A stretch of 64,000 nucleotides of DNA, from positions 1,674,001-1,738,000 of the forward strand of contig NZ_CP040078.1 of assembly GCF_005280735.1 (NCBI RefSeq), given 5' to 3'. The notes under the pieces were generated by a model. The model was not told the DNA's origin, searched no databases, and worked only from the letters and a program-made list of their open reading frames with translations. How positions within the stretch are numbered: the first letter of the stretch is position 1; every line of letters begins with the position of its first letter. The DNA comes from Trinickia violacea. GTDB lineage: Bacteria > Pseudomonadota > Gammaproteobacteria > Burkholderiales > Burkholderiaceae. Both the position numbers and the translations under genes were made by a program. Positions 9,098 to 17,833 of the stretch are shown here, in pieces.

Positions 9098-9151
9098 TAT
9101 CGAAATTGCTACCGTCGATATATTGGACGATCTGCCGGACCAATAGATACT
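9098..9151 (+). promoter_or_regulatory. Putative LysR operator plus core promoter of the MFS gene
   Basis: Dyad TATCG (9098-9102) and CGATA (9116-9120) are followed by -35 TTGGAC (9123-9128) and -10 GATACT (9146-9151) with a 17-bp spacer. It sits in the LysR/MFS divergent region, as expected of a LysR site overlapping the -35. Near-copy of 5127-5180. Confidence 0.65.
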
Positions 9152-9213
9152 AAAACCCGTGGTGCTGATACGTAAGTGCGTACAGGACGACGCCATCTAT
9201 AGGAGATCGAATC

Positions 9214-10491
9214 ATGTCCAGCAATGTCGCGAGCACAACTGCAAACCATGCATCAGAACGCGAATCCATACACATTGGATTTGTGATCGCGTGGATCTTG
9301 TGCGTCGCGTTCTACTTTATGCAGTACGCGCTGCGTTCCGCGCCGGGCGTGATGATGCCCGAGCTGAGCGCGGCGTTCGCCCGCGATGTGGTGGGGGTGA
9401 GCGCGCTCGTTGGCCTGTACTACTACAGCTACGCAGTATTTTCGATCGTCGTCGGGGCGGCGCTCGACCGGCTTGGCGGCAAGGCTATTATTCCAGTTGG
9501 CATCGTTCTCGTTGCCGTCGGGGCAGCACTGTTCGGCATAGGCACCGTGCAGACTGCAGAGATCGGCCGCTTGCTGCAAGGTGCTGGCTCGGCGTGCGCA
9601 TTTATCGGGGCGGTGTATCTCGCCACGCACGGCTTTCCGTCGCGCTATCTCGCGACGGCAGTCGGCTTCACACAGTGCTTCGGCATGCTGGGCGGCTTTG
9701 GCGGCCAGTTCGCCGTCGGTCGTCTGATTCACAGCCTTATCACGTGGCAGCAGTTCTGGTGGCTGTCCGGCGTCGTCATCTTTGTGATTGCAGTACTGGT
9801 GTTCATTGCGACGCCGGCAGGCCACGACGATAGCCCCGCAAGTCAGGGCTCGTGGGTGAAGATGTTCGCGCCATACAAAGAGGTGCTGTCCAACCCACAG
9901 TCGTATCTCTGCGGTCTCTGTGCTGGCCTGCTGTTCGTGCCGACCACGATCGGCGACATGATCTGGGGCATTGCGTTCCTCCGCCATGGTCTCGATGTCA
10001 GCTATGCCGAGGCCGTCAACCGCGCCAGCATGGTGCCGCTCGGCTGGGTGATCGGCTGCCCGCTGCTCGGCTACCTGTCTGACCAACTGGGCCGCCGCAA
10101 GCCGGTGCTGATCGGCGGCGCGCTGCTAATGCTTGTATCGGGCGCTGGCATTTTCTATCTGCCGGCAGGCGTGGCGCCGCCTTACGTGCTCGGCCTCCTG
10201 CTCGGCATTGGCTCGGGTGCGGCTATGCTGCCTTACACCGTGATCAAGGAAGTCAATTCCGACAACGTGAAGGGCAGCGCGACCGGAGCGATCAACTTCC
10301 TGGTGTTTGCATTTAGCGCCTTGCTCACGCCCGCATACGGCAAGCTGCTCGCCCACGTCGCGAATGGCGGCCCAATGAACCTGACAGTGTTCCGCACGAC
10401 AAGCGTGTGGCTGCTCGGCGGCATCGTGCTTGCAATCGTCCTTGCACTGTTCCTGCGTGAGACCGGGCCGCGAGCTCGCGCGAACGCGTGA
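9214..10491 (+). CDS. Major facilitator superfamily transporter
   Basis: A 425-residue protein with twelve predicted membrane spans. The MFS loop signature between spans 2 and 3 reads GAALDRLGGK, and its counterpart in the second half is GYLSDQLGRRK. Length and pattern fit a metabolite:H+ symporter of the anion/cation symporter type, though export cannot be excluded. It is divergent from a BenM-like LysR gene, which usually means the regulator senses the transported compound or a product. The shared promoter block with poxB hints that the substrate is linked to pyruvate or acetate metabolism. Confidence 0.88.
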   Translation: MSSNVASTTANHASERESIHIGFVIAWILCVAFYFMQYALRSAPGVMMPELSAAFARDVVGVSALVGLYYYSYAVFSIVVGAALDRLGGKAIIPVGIVLVAVGAALFGIGTVQTAEIGRLLQGAGSACAFIGAVYLATHGFPSRYLATAVGFTQCFGMLGGFGGQFAVGRLIHSLITWQQFWWLSGVVIFVIAVLVFIATPAGHDDSPASQGSWVKMFAPYKEVLSNPQSYLCGLCAGLLFVPTTIGDMIWGIAFLRHGLDVSYAEAVNRASMVPLGWVIGCPLLGYLSDQLGRRKPVLIGGALLMLVSGAGIFYLPAGVAPPYVLGLLLGIGSGAAMLPYTVIKEVNSDNVKGSATGAINFLVFAFSALLTPAYGKLLAHVANGGPMNLTVFRTTSVWLLGGIVLAIVLALFLRETGPRARANA

Positions 10492-10516
10492 GCCTGCACT
10501 TGGGCGATATCGTGCG

Positions 10517-10816
10517 GTGTTGCTGTCATGGGCAGGCGGGGGCGGCCTGGCTCCGTACTGTAACGAGGTATTGCTGGTTATTCCTGCCTCGCTGGATGTC
10601 GACCAGGCACAGCATGACAAGCGATATGAGGTGTATTCCGCCGAATGCGACGGGTTTTCAGATCACAGCGCTTCGCCCAAAATTGTTTGGCGCTCCAATG
10701 AACTTCTAGATGTCTCGTTTTCAATCAACAGCACGGCTCTGTTCCCGAAAAACGTGGCGCTAAAAAAGGTTGATGCTTCGGGGAGCGTGAAGCTTGAATT
10801 CTCTGCGAAAGAATAG
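10517..10816 (+). CDS. Possible hypothetical protein (GTG start), uncertain
   Basis: An open frame of about 99 residues from a GTG. Its second half has a protein-like composition (RYEVYSAECDGFSDHS, SINSTALFPKNVALKK) unlike the arginine-rich junk in other frames. Codons are A/T-richer than the neighbours, suggesting transferred DNA or a decayed gene. There is no convincing ribosome site and no family I recognise. It may be the C-terminal remnant of a larger gene. The rest of 10492-10937 shows nothing. Confidence 0.35.
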   Translation: MLLSWAGGGGLAPYCNEVLLVIPASLDVDQAQHDKRYEVYSAECDGFSDHSASPKIVWRSNELLDVSFSINSTALFPKNVALKKVDASGSVKLEFSAKE

Positions 10817-10937
10817 GTGTGCAAGGTCGAGGTGGTTGATGACTCTCCAGCTTGCCGGGTTGGCTGTGTGTTCGCGAGTCCTCGGTCTTGCGCAGGCATT
10901 GCGAATTTGAATGACCGTGTGAGAAGAGAAAAGCCAA

Positions 10938-11729
10938 TCACACTACCAGGGTAACGCCAGCCCAGGCGATCAGCACGACACCCAGCACGCGGCCGGCACG
11001 CTCACCGCCGGGCAGGATTTTCTCCACGAAAACAATCAGCGACAGCGCCGCGATCCAAACAAGATTCATGATGCCGCCAACAAACAACAACGCCATCAGC
11101 AGCCAACAGCAGCCCACACAGTAAATGCCATGACGCATCCCGAGCAGGAAGCTGCCTGCGACGCCTGGACGCCAGTGCGCGGTAAGAAAATTCACGGGTG
11201 AACGGCACTGCGTCAGGCAGGCGTGCTTGAGCGGCGAGAACTGATAGACGCCCGCCGCGGCCAGCACGATCGCGGAAAGGGGCGCGCTCTTCGACCACAA
11301 CATCATTTCCGAAATGAGGCCGGTCGGTTGCAGCACCTTCTGCAACGCTGCCGCGCAGATCGAAAATGCCAGCCATGCGGTCAGGTAACCGCCCAGGAGA
11401 AACAACGACGGGATGGCCGACTTGGCCTCGATTGCCTCGTGGTGCCGCAATACGCGTCGATACAACAGGACGAGCGGCGCCGCGCTGGGCGTCATCATCG
11501 CGATCATCATCACCCACCACATGAGGATCACGATCGGCAGCGACGGATCCATTCCCCCGCCGCCGTCCGCCAGTCGATGCGGGAACAGCGCGACGGCCGT
11601 CATCTCGCGCGCGGACATGCCGATTCCGGCGCCTGTCCACAAGTAGGCCCATGACAACGCGACGACGGCGACGATGCCGAACGCGGTGATGACACGCTCA
11701 CGTCCGAGGATAGTGTCGATGCGGCTCAT
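10938..11729 (-). CDS. DUF2182 integral membrane protein, predicted metal-binding
   Basis: A 263-residue membrane protein with about seven spans. It has the methionine-rich MWWVMMIAMMTPSAAPLVL block and the motif GMRHGIYCVGCCWLLM, whose His and Cys residues suggest metal binding. Its ATG overlaps the stop of the DUF1326 gene (ATGA), so the two are translationally coupled. This pairing recurs in many proteobacteria. Function is not established; a role in metal handling or in maturing the partner is guesswork. Confidence 0.85.
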   Translation of the reverse strand: MSRIDTILGRERVITAFGIVAVVALSWAYLWTGAGIGMSAREMTAVALFPHRLADGGGGMDPSLPIVILMWWVMMIAMMTPSAAPLVLLYRRVLRHHEAIEAKSAIPSLFLLGGYLTAWLAFSICAAALQKVLQPTGLISEMMLWSKSAPLSAIVLAAAGVYQFSPLKHACLTQCRSPVNFLTAHWRPGVAGSFLLGMRHGIYCVGCCWLLMALLFVGGIMNLVWIAALSLIVFVEKILPGGERAGRVLGVVLIAWAGVTLVV

Positions 11730-12370
11730 GCGGCGGCGCGATGCCGGATCAGGCCTTGGTTATTCAGGTGCAGTCGCGCGAACTGCGCGTAACTCCCCTT
11801 GAGATCCAGTGCGATGTTGCCTTGCGAGCGGCTGGTGCCGGAGCCGATTTCGGCAAGCTCGTATTCGAAGCCGTGCGGCAAGTCGATTCGAACGCGATGC
11901 TCGTCGCCCGTCACCGGATTGCGGATCGGTTCGCCGACGGTGTCGAATACGCCCTCGACATGAATCCGGCCGCGTCTGGCATCGACGTCGACATCGAAGT
12001 CGATCTTCGTAAAGATCGGATCGAATGCCTGCTCGAGTGTCGATGCGAATACGGCGAACATCGTGGCGAACGGCTCGGTGTCCTGCCCCGTCATGATTTT
12101 CAGAATGGCTTCGCGTTGCTCCGGGCTGGCCCGTTCGTCGACGATCGGCTGGCACTTGCCTTTCCCTTCGTGGATCGGTCCCGGCCACTGAAACACAACC
12201 GCGATGTTGACGCCGTCGAGTCGCACGTCGCCGTAGTAACCGTTGCTGATCGAGATGGCGCCCATTGCTTCGCAGAAGCCGTTGTTCGGCAATGCGTTGA
12301 ATTGGCACGGGCAACCGTACGAGCAATTGCAGTTGATCAGTTCGGTGCCTTGGATTTCCCAGGGAGTCAT
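11726..12370 (-). CDS. DUF1326 family protein
   Basis: A 214-residue soluble protein that begins WEIQGTELINCNCSYGCPC. Cysteines 14, 16, 20 and 22 form a tight cluster suited to metal or redox chemistry. The remainder is beta-rich (INIAVVFQWPGPIHEGKG), as in the DUF1326 family. GGAGAAC-type bases upstream support the start at 12370. It is the first gene of a two-gene operon with DUF2182. No activity is known to me for the family. Confidence 0.85.
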   Translation of the reverse strand: MTPWEIQGTELINCNCSYGCPCQFNALPNNGFCEAMGAISISNGYYGDVRLDGVNIAVVFQWPGPIHEGKGKCQPIVDERASPEQREAILKIMTGQDTEPFATMFAVFASTLEQAFDPIFTKIDFDVDVDARRGRIHVEGVFDTVGEPIRNPVTGDEHRVRIDLPHGFEYELAEIGSGTSRSQGNIALDLKGSYAQFARLHLNNQGLIRHRAAA

Positions 12371-12576
12371 GGTTGTTCTCCTTGTGCTCCGTGACGAGTG
12401 GCGTGCTTCGAATCTAGTGTATGGCGGGCGAAAGGGAAGTCAAAATTTGGGTTGACCGGGCGCGCGGGCGATTGTGGCGGGCGTTACATATGATGTTTTC
12501 CTCTTCTTCTTGACCGCCCCCGAGCGCATAGCTACAACGCTGAATATCAACGTTCCCGTAAATCAAGGAGGTTCGC

Positions 12577-13038
12577 ATGGAAGACCCGTTCCGCCGTCCG
12601 ACTTTCGGTTCCTGCGTGTTCTATCAAGACCCGTTCGCTGCGCTCGATTGGCTCGAAAAGGCGTTCGGTTTCGAGCGGTCGCTCGTCGTCGTCGATACCG
12701 ACGGTCGGCTCGGCCACTCGGAGATGCGCTTCGGCGACGGCTACATCATGGTGTGCACGGAAGGTTGGGGCGCGTCGGCAAGCCCCGCTTCACTCGACGG
12801 CCGCAACTCGCAAACGGTTCATGTGCACCTGAAAGAGGGTATCGACGCACACTGTGCGCGAGCTCGCGCAGCGGGCGCCGTCATCACGCGCGAACCGGAG
12901 GACCAGTTCTACGGCGACCGCGTTTATGCCGCGCGCGATCCGGAAGGACACGTCTGGAGTTTCGGGCAAACGGTTCGCATCGTGTCGCGCGAAGAAGCCG
13001 AGCAAGCCGGCGGCGTGAAGATCGAAGGGTGGGCGTAG
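12577..13038 (+). CDS. VOC family (glyoxalase/bleomycin resistance-like) protein
   Basis: A 153-residue vicinal-oxygen-chelate fold protein made of two beta-alpha-beta-beta-beta modules. PTFGSCVFYQDPFAALDWLE starts the first. VHVHLKEGIDAH and DPEGHVWSFGQT give the second, with His and Glu positions usual for metal ligands. A perfect AGGAGG lies 7 bp before the ATG. Members include glyoxalases, dioxygenases and drug-binding proteins; the DPEGHVWSF ending is common in uncharacterised PhnB-like proteins. It converges on nemA. Confidence 0.85.
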   Translation: MEDPFRRPTFGSCVFYQDPFAALDWLEKAFGFERSLVVVDTDGRLGHSEMRFGDGYIMVCTEGWGASASPASLDGRNSQTVHVHLKEGIDAHCARARAAGAVITREPEDQFYGDRVYAARDPEGHVWSFGQTVRIVSREEAEQAGGVKIEGWA

Positions 13039-13047
13039 CGCGAAAAA

Positions 13048-13077
13048 GCGCCGGCCGGAATGCGTTCCGGCCGGCGC
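13048..13077 (-). terminator. Intrinsic terminator of the nemA transcript
   Basis: A 13-bp perfect stem GCGCCGGCCGGAA (13048-13060) with loop TGCG and the complementary arm to 13077. Read on the minus strand it is followed by TTTTT, so the U-tract serves nemA. On the plus strand, for the VOC gene, there is no T-run. Confidence 0.85.
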
Positions 13078-13110
13078 GTTGCGCGCTGAAGCGATTACAC
13101 GACTAAGCGG

Positions 13111-14169
13111 TTACACCGCTTCGAGCGCCGGGTAATCGGTGTAACCCAATGCGCCTTCCGCGTAGAACGTCGCGGGATTCGGCTCGTTGAGCGGCGCGTC
13201 GATTTCGAAGCGCTTCGGCAGATCCGGGTTCGCGATGAACAGCTTGCCCCATGCGATGGCGTCGACGTCGCCCGAATCGAGCGCTTGCTGCGCCGTTTCC
13301 TTCGTGAACTTTTCGTTGGCGATATAGACGCCGCCGAATTCGGCCTTCAGCAAATGACCGATACGGTCGTCGCCGAGCGCTTCGCGCGCGCAGATGAACG
13401 CGATCTTGCGCTTGCCGAGTTCGCGTGCGAGATAGCCGAACGTCGCTACCGGATTGGAGTCGCCCATCGTGTGCGAGTCGCCGCGCGGCGCGAGGTGCAC
13501 GCCGACGCGGTTGGCGCCCCACACGCCGATGCATGCGTCGGTGACCTCGAGGATCAGGCGCGCGCGGTTTTCGATCGAGCCGCCCCATTCGTCGGTGCGC
13601 AGGTTCGTGCTGTCCTGCAGGAACTGATCGAGCAGATAGCCGTTCGCGGCGTGAATTTCGACGCCGTCGAAACCGGCGGCCTTCGCATTTTCAGCGCCGC
13701 GGCGGAACGCTTCGATGATGCTGGGGATTTCCGAGGCTTCGAGCGCGCGCGGCGTCACGTACTCGCGTTGCGGACGCACGAGGCTCACGTGGCCTTTCGG
13801 CGCGATGGCGCTCGGCGCGACGGGCAGGTCGCCGTTCAGGAAGACCGGGTCCGATACGCGTCCCACGTGCCACAGCTGCAGAAAGATCTTGCCGCCCTTC
13901 GCATGGACGGCGTTCGTCACGAGCTTCCAGCCTTCGACTTGCTCTTGCGACCAGATGCCCGGCGTCGCGGCGTAGCCGACGCCTTGCGGCGTGACCGCGG
14001 TCGCTTCGCTCAGGATCAGCCCGGCGCTCGCGCGTTCCTCGTAGTATTGCGCCATCAGCGCGTTGGGGACGCGCACGTCGCCGGCGCGCTGACGCGTCAG
14101 CGGCGCCATGATGATGCGGTTCGCCAAGGTCAGGTCGCCCACGCGGAGCGGATCGAATAGTGTCGGCAT
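13111..14169 (-). CDS. nemA: Old Yellow Enzyme family alkene reductase
   Basis: A 352-residue FMN ene-reductase of the NemA/OYE class, which reduces activated C=C bonds, N-ethylmaleimide and nitrate esters with NADPH. Evidence: LFDPLRVGDLTLANRIIMAP at the N terminus, the substrate-binding His-Asn pair in GVEIHAANGYLLDQFL, and DEWGGSIENRARL, the OYE signature. It lies 79 bp downstream of an ArsR-type regulator on the same strand, as redox or electrophile sensors often do with OYE genes. A strong terminator follows. The symbol is given by family resemblance. Confidence 0.9.
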   Translation of the reverse strand: MPTLFDPLRVGDLTLANRIIMAPLTRQRAGDVRVPNALMAQYYEERASAGLILSEATAVTPQGVGYAATPGIWSQEQVEGWKLVTNAVHAKGGKIFLQLWHVGRVSDPVFLNGDLPVAPSAIAPKGHVSLVRPQREYVTPRALEASEIPSIIEAFRRGAENAKAAGFDGVEIHAANGYLLDQFLQDSTNLRTDEWGGSIENRARLILEVTDACIGVWGANRVGVHLAPRGDSHTMGDSNPVATFGYLARELGKRKIAFICAREALGDDRIGHLLKAEFGGVYIANEKFTKETAQQALDSGDVDAIAWGKLFIANPDLPKRFEIDAPLNEPNPATFYAEGALGYTDYPALEAV

Positions 14170-14248
14170 AGCAATTCACCTCTTCGGCGGGCACGTGCCC
14201 GCGCTGGTCGGTTCAAACGTTGACGATGGGAGACGCTGCACGCGCGGA

Positions 14249-14554
14249 CTAAAGCTCGGTGTGCAGCGCATCGAGGAATGCCTGAATGACGGCTTCGTTG
14301 CGCTTGAAGAACGCCCACTGGCCGACGCGCGTCGAACTGACGAGCCCCGCGTTTTGCAGCACGGCGAGGTGCGCCGAAACGGTCGATTGAGAGAGACCGC
14401 AGTGCGCGTTGATCGCGCCCGCGCACACACCGTTCTCGAGCGACAGCACTTGCTCCGGAAAGCAGGTGGCCGGCTCTTTCAGCGACGAGAGAATTTCACG
14501 CCGCACGGGGTTGGCAAGGGCCTTGTGGATTGCGTCGATGTCGATCGTCGTCAT
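14249..14554 (-). CDS. ArsR/SmtB family regulator, probable electrophile or redox sensor
   Basis: A 101-residue winged-helix protein. The recognition region reads CGLSQSTVSAHLAVLQNAGL, preceded by ANPVRREILSSL. It lacks the ArsR metal motif ELCVCDL. It carries three cysteines (near residues 31, 44 and 52) that could sense thiol-reactive compounds. It is the probable first gene of an operon with nemA, and a dyad at 14639-14664 is a likely autoregulatory operator. Substrates of NemA would be natural inducers; this is inference from context. Confidence 0.85.
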   Translation of the reverse strand: MTTIDIDAIHKALANPVRREILSSLKEPATCFPEQVLSLENGVCAGAINAHCGLSQSTVSAHLAVLQNAGLVSSTRVGQWAFFKRNEAVIQAFLDALHTEL

Positions 14555-14638
14555 GGTTCAGGCAGGGTTTCGCTAACCAGCGCAAACGGCGTTCGCCGCC
14601 GAGGCGGCAGCAGCCATCTGAATCGCTGTTGTCAGAAT

Positions 14639-14664
14639 CATATATCGTAATTTGACGATATGTG
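14639..14664. promoter_or_regulatory. Dyad operator upstream of the ArsR-nemA operon
   Basis: Arms ATATCGT (14642-14648) and ACGATAT (14655-14661) sit around a 6-bp AT-rich spacer, and the outer CA/TG pair extends the symmetry. It lies 85 bp upstream of the regulator start. ArsR-family operators are usually 12-2-12-type AT-rich dyads, and this fits loosely. The rest of 14555-15001 holds no gene I can support. Confidence 0.55.
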
Positions 14665-15001
14665 AAAAGGCACTTCCCGATATAGGTGTATTCGTTGTCG
14701 ACATACTTGTGAAAAACATCGATAGACCCGTGTATTTGTTGAGATATTTTTGCGAGTGCTCGGTGCGGCGCCATGAGGATCGCCAAAGGGCGGGAGTAAA
14801 GCGCACCGGATTCCAGCGAGCGTTGGAGCGGGTTCGTTCCTGTTTCGTATGACAAGACGAGATCGCCGGATAACGCTATTACAGCGTGTTTTCCATGACT
14901 AGAATATTTGGCGAGGGCGTGCTGGCAGCCATCGCCCGGCAAAAGCCGCCCGTGGCGACAGGTGCCGGTTTCGTACGAGTGCGCAGTGATTAAACAGGGG
15001 G

Positions 15002-15661
15002 ATGAAGATGAACTCGGCGCCCCGTGCTGGCGGGGCAGGGGAATCGATGGTCTACGTCCTGGACGACGACCAATCGATACGGCTATCGCTGAGCAGCCTG
15101 CTGCGGTCAGTGGGACTGAATGTGGAAGTATTCGAATCGTCTGAGCAATTTCTCGCGTTTCCCAAGCGCGAGGTGCCCAGTTGCCTGATCCTCGACGTCA
15201 GACTGCACGGGGAGAGCGGGCTTACGTTTCAGGAGGAGCTGGCCAAGAGCGGCCGGCGCATGCCGATCGTGTTCATAACCGGACACGGAGACATCGCGAT
15301 GACGGTGAAGGCCATGAAAGCGGGCGCGCTCGACTTCTTTGCGAAGCCGTTTCGCGACCAGGACATACTGGACGCGGTCACGCAAGCGCTGGCGCACGAT
15401 GCCGAGCGTCTTGCCGCCGAGCATTCGACAGACGAACTACGCACGTCCTACGCATCATTGACGCCACGCGAGCAGGAAGTCATGGCATTCGTGGTGGCCG
15501 GACTCATGAATAAGCAAATCGCCTCCGAGATGAATCTCAGCGAAATCACCGTGAAAATCCATCGTGGTCAGGCAATGAAGAAGATGGCGGCGCGTTCGGT
15601 GGCCGATCTGGTCCGCAAGGCGGAAGCCATCGGCGTTGCCCCCCAGCATCGAAAGACGTGA
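15002..15661 (+). CDS. FixJ/NarL-type response regulator
   Basis: A 219-residue regulator. The receiver domain (residues 16-130) has the acidic pair in YVLDDDQS, phospho-acceptor Asp65 (LILDVRLHG) and Lys in FFAKPF. The LuxR-type helix-turn-helix (residues 150-205) has LTPREQEVMAFVVAGLMNKQIA. This order matches FixJ/TodT-type regulators. Purines (AGGGGG) precede the start. It sits 560 bp from a PAS histidine kinase in the same locus, the natural partner. Target genes are unknown. Confidence 0.9.
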   Translation: MKMNSAPRAGGAGESMVYVLDDDQSIRLSLSSLLRSVGLNVEVFESSEQFLAFPKREVPSCLILDVRLHGESGLTFQEELAKSGRRMPIVFITGHGDIAMTVKAMKAGALDFFAKPFRDQDILDAVTQALAHDAERLAAEHSTDELRTSYASLTPREQEVMAFVVAGLMNKQIASEMNLSEITVKIHRGQAMKKMAARSVADLVRKAEAIGVAPQHRKT

Positions 15662-15709
15662 CAGGCGGGCCGATTCTGACGTGCGCAAATATGAAGGCGA
15701 GCTGGAACG

Positions 15710-16081
15710 CTACGGTTGACCTAAAAGTTGTTTGAGACAGGAAGCGACTACCGTGGCATCGATCGGTTTATCGAGAAAGGCGAGGACTTCCTTTGCCTCA
15801 ATGGTTGCCCGAAGCGCGGAGGTCGAATACGCGGTCATGAAAATGGTTGGAGGCGCAGATCCGAGTTCGAGCAGGCGGTCATGGAGATCGATCCCTGACA
15901 TGCCCTGCATCATGATGTCGGAAATCAGGCACGAAGTTTTCCCCGCGCATCCGGACTGCAAGAATTCCTCGGCCGACGCGAAAGTACGCGCCTGCCATCC
16001 GAGCGAGCGCACCAAGCTCGACGTCGCCAGGCGAACCGCCTCGTCGTCGTCGACAATAGAAACTATTTGATCATTGTTCAA
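15710..16081 (-). CDS. Stand-alone receiver-domain response regulator
   Basis: A 123-residue CheY-like receiver with no output domain. The acidic pocket is DDDE at residues 11-14, the phospho-acceptor is Asp55 (CLISDIMMQG), the switch Thr is in FMTAY and the conserved Lys in FLDKPID. It is divergent from the histidine kinase and shares a 139-bp promoter region with it. Lone receivers of this kind often follow FixJ-type kinases and act as phosphate sinks or protein-binding switches. Confidence 0.88.
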   Translation of the reverse strand: MNNDQIVSIVDDDEAVRLATSSLVRSLGWQARTFASAEEFLQSGCAGKTSCLISDIMMQGMSGIDLHDRLLELGSAPPTIFMTAYSTSALRATIEAKEVLAFLDKPIDATVVASCLKQLLGQP

Positions 16082-16176
16082 AAGATAGACCTCGGGTTGC
16101 GGTGCCAGAGCCCAGGGGTTGAAACCGCTTCGATCGTTAAGTGGAAGCGTAGAACGTGAATCGCCGCAAGAAAATC

Positions 16177-16188
16177 ATACGAACGTAT
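16177..16188. promoter_or_regulatory. Small palindrome in the receiver/kinase divergent promoter
   Basis: ATACG-AA-CGTAT is a 12-bp dyad 32 bp upstream of the kinase ATG. LuxR-type response regulators often bind short TACG/CGTA dyads, so the FixJ-like regulator at 15002 is a candidate ligand. Confidence 0.35.
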
Positions 16189-16220
16189 AGGCGAATTGTC
16201 AGTTATCAGGAAACGTCATC

Positions 16221-17747
16221 ATGATCTCGCTTTTCGAACCGCGGCAGGGAACGAAACGATGGACGGCATCCCCCGTGCAATGGATGGCAATGCATGGAGT
16301 CGACCGCATCCGGTACCTGATGTCGCTCTGGGTCTTTGGCTGCATTGTCTTGGGCGCGGTAACCTGGGTGTGCTACCGGCTCCAGCTCAGCATTGCCACG
16401 ACCGGGTTCATCTATTTGATCGTCATCGTGCTGCTGTCTGTCATGGATAGCTATGTTTCATCCATCATCTTCTCGATGGCCGCCGTCGCACTGCTCAACT
16501 ACTTCTTTACGCCGCCGTTATTCACCTTCCAGGTATTTTACGGAGACGACGTCACCAAGCTGGTCGCGTTTCTGATCACCTCACTTGTCGTGACGGCACT
16601 GATCAGGCAGGTCCGCCGGCTCTACGAGACACAACGTCGGAACGAGGCCGTCTTTCTGGCGGAAGCACAGAATCTGAGCCTCACCGGAAGTTTTGGCTGG
16701 AATGCGTCGAGTGGAGAGATTGTCTGGTCGGAGCAGATCTTTCGTATCTTCGGGCTCGAGCTGTCCGAGGATCCCTCCATCGAACTCGTGTTGCAACGCG
16801 TGCACCCTGACGATATCTCGCGCGTCAGGCAGGTGATCGGGCAAGCCGCAACCGCCAGACAGGATTTCGATTGCGAACATCGCTTGCTGATGCCGAACGG
16901 CTCGGTGAAGCACGTGCACGTTGTGGGGCATGTGGTGATGGATGAGCCAAATCAACTGCAATTCATGGGTGCCATCATGGACGTCACGGCTGCGAAAAGA
17001 GCCGAGGCGCAGCTTCAAGAGGCACAAGCCGAACTCGCGCATGTCACGCGGGTGACGACGCTTGGACAGTTGAGCACATCCATCGCGCACGAGCTGGGCC
17101 AGCCGCTGGGGTCGATCGTGACCGACGGCGAGGCGAGTCTGCGATGGCTCGACCGGCCGCAGCCGGATCTGGACGAGGTGCGCGCGTGTGTCAAGCGCAT
17201 GATCGGCGACGGCAGGCGCGCAGCTGAGATCGTGCAGCGCATTCGCTCGCTCGCCAAGCGGGCGACCCCGCAGAAGACGCAATTGGAGATCAACGATGTC
17301 GTTCGCGATGTCGTATCCCTCATCAACCGCGAGGTGTCGGATCATCGCGTGGTGCTGCGCCTGAAACTCGGCTCAGGGCTTCCGCGGCTGCTTGGAGACC
17401 GGGTTCAGCTTCAGCAGGTATTGATCAATCTGGTGATCAACGGCATGCAGGCAATGGACGACGTCGGCGACAGGCCGCGCGAACTGCTGATCGAATCGAG
17501 TCAGGACGCATTGGGGCAACTGGTTGTCGCCGTACAGGACTCGGGCCTGGGCATCGATGCCGACAATGCGGGGAGGGTGTTTGCCCCATTCTTCACGACC
17601 AAGTCGCAGGGGTTGGGGATGGGGTTGCCGATTTGCCGTTCGATCATCGAAGCTCACGGGGGGGAGATATCGGCATCCAACAACGCCAAGTATGGCGCGA
17701 CGTTTCGATTCAGTCTGCCTTCGGCGGAAATGGGCGCGCCGGCTTGA
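16221..17747 (+). CDS. Sensor histidine kinase with DUF4118 membrane domain and PAS domain
   Basis: About 508 residues. Four N-terminal membrane spans (residues 30-125) match the KdpD-type DUF4118 module. A PAS domain follows (residues 140-260, GSFGWNASSGEIVWSEQIF). The dimerisation box is SIAHELGQPL with phospho-His290. The ATPase has N box LVINGMQAM, G1 DSGLGID and G2 GLGMGLP. The helix before the His box is typical of FixL-like kinases. With the FixJ-like regulator and the lone receiver it makes a complete two-component locus. The signal is unknown, and the PAS domain shows no obvious haem His. Confidence 0.9.
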   Translation: MISLFEPRQGTKRWTASPVQWMAMHGVDRIRYLMSLWVFGCIVLGAVTWVCYRLQLSIATTGFIYLIVIVLLSVMDSYVSSIIFSMAAVALLNYFFTPPLFTFQVFYGDDVTKLVAFLITSLVVTALIRQVRRLYETQRRNEAVFLAEAQNLSLTGSFGWNASSGEIVWSEQIFRIFGLELSEDPSIELVLQRVHPDDISRVRQVIGQAATARQDFDCEHRLLMPNGSVKHVHVVGHVVMDEPNQLQFMGAIMDVTAAKRAEAQLQEAQAELAHVTRVTTLGQLSTSIAHELGQPLGSIVTDGEASLRWLDRPQPDLDEVRACVKRMIGDGRRAAEIVQRIRSLAKRATPQKTQLEINDVVRDVVSLINREVSDHRVVLRLKLGSGLPRLLGDRVQLQQVLINLVINGMQAMDDVGDRPRELLIESSQDALGQLVVAVQDSGLGIDADNAGRVFAPFFTTKSQGLGMGLPICRSIIEAHGGEISASNNAKYGATFRFSLPSAEMGAPA

Positions 17748-17833
17748 TGATCGGCCCGTTGAGGGCATCAAGCATCATGATTCGGCGGCACGCCGCGATG
17801 GCGTGATCGCGAGCGGATGACCTTGGCATGGCG

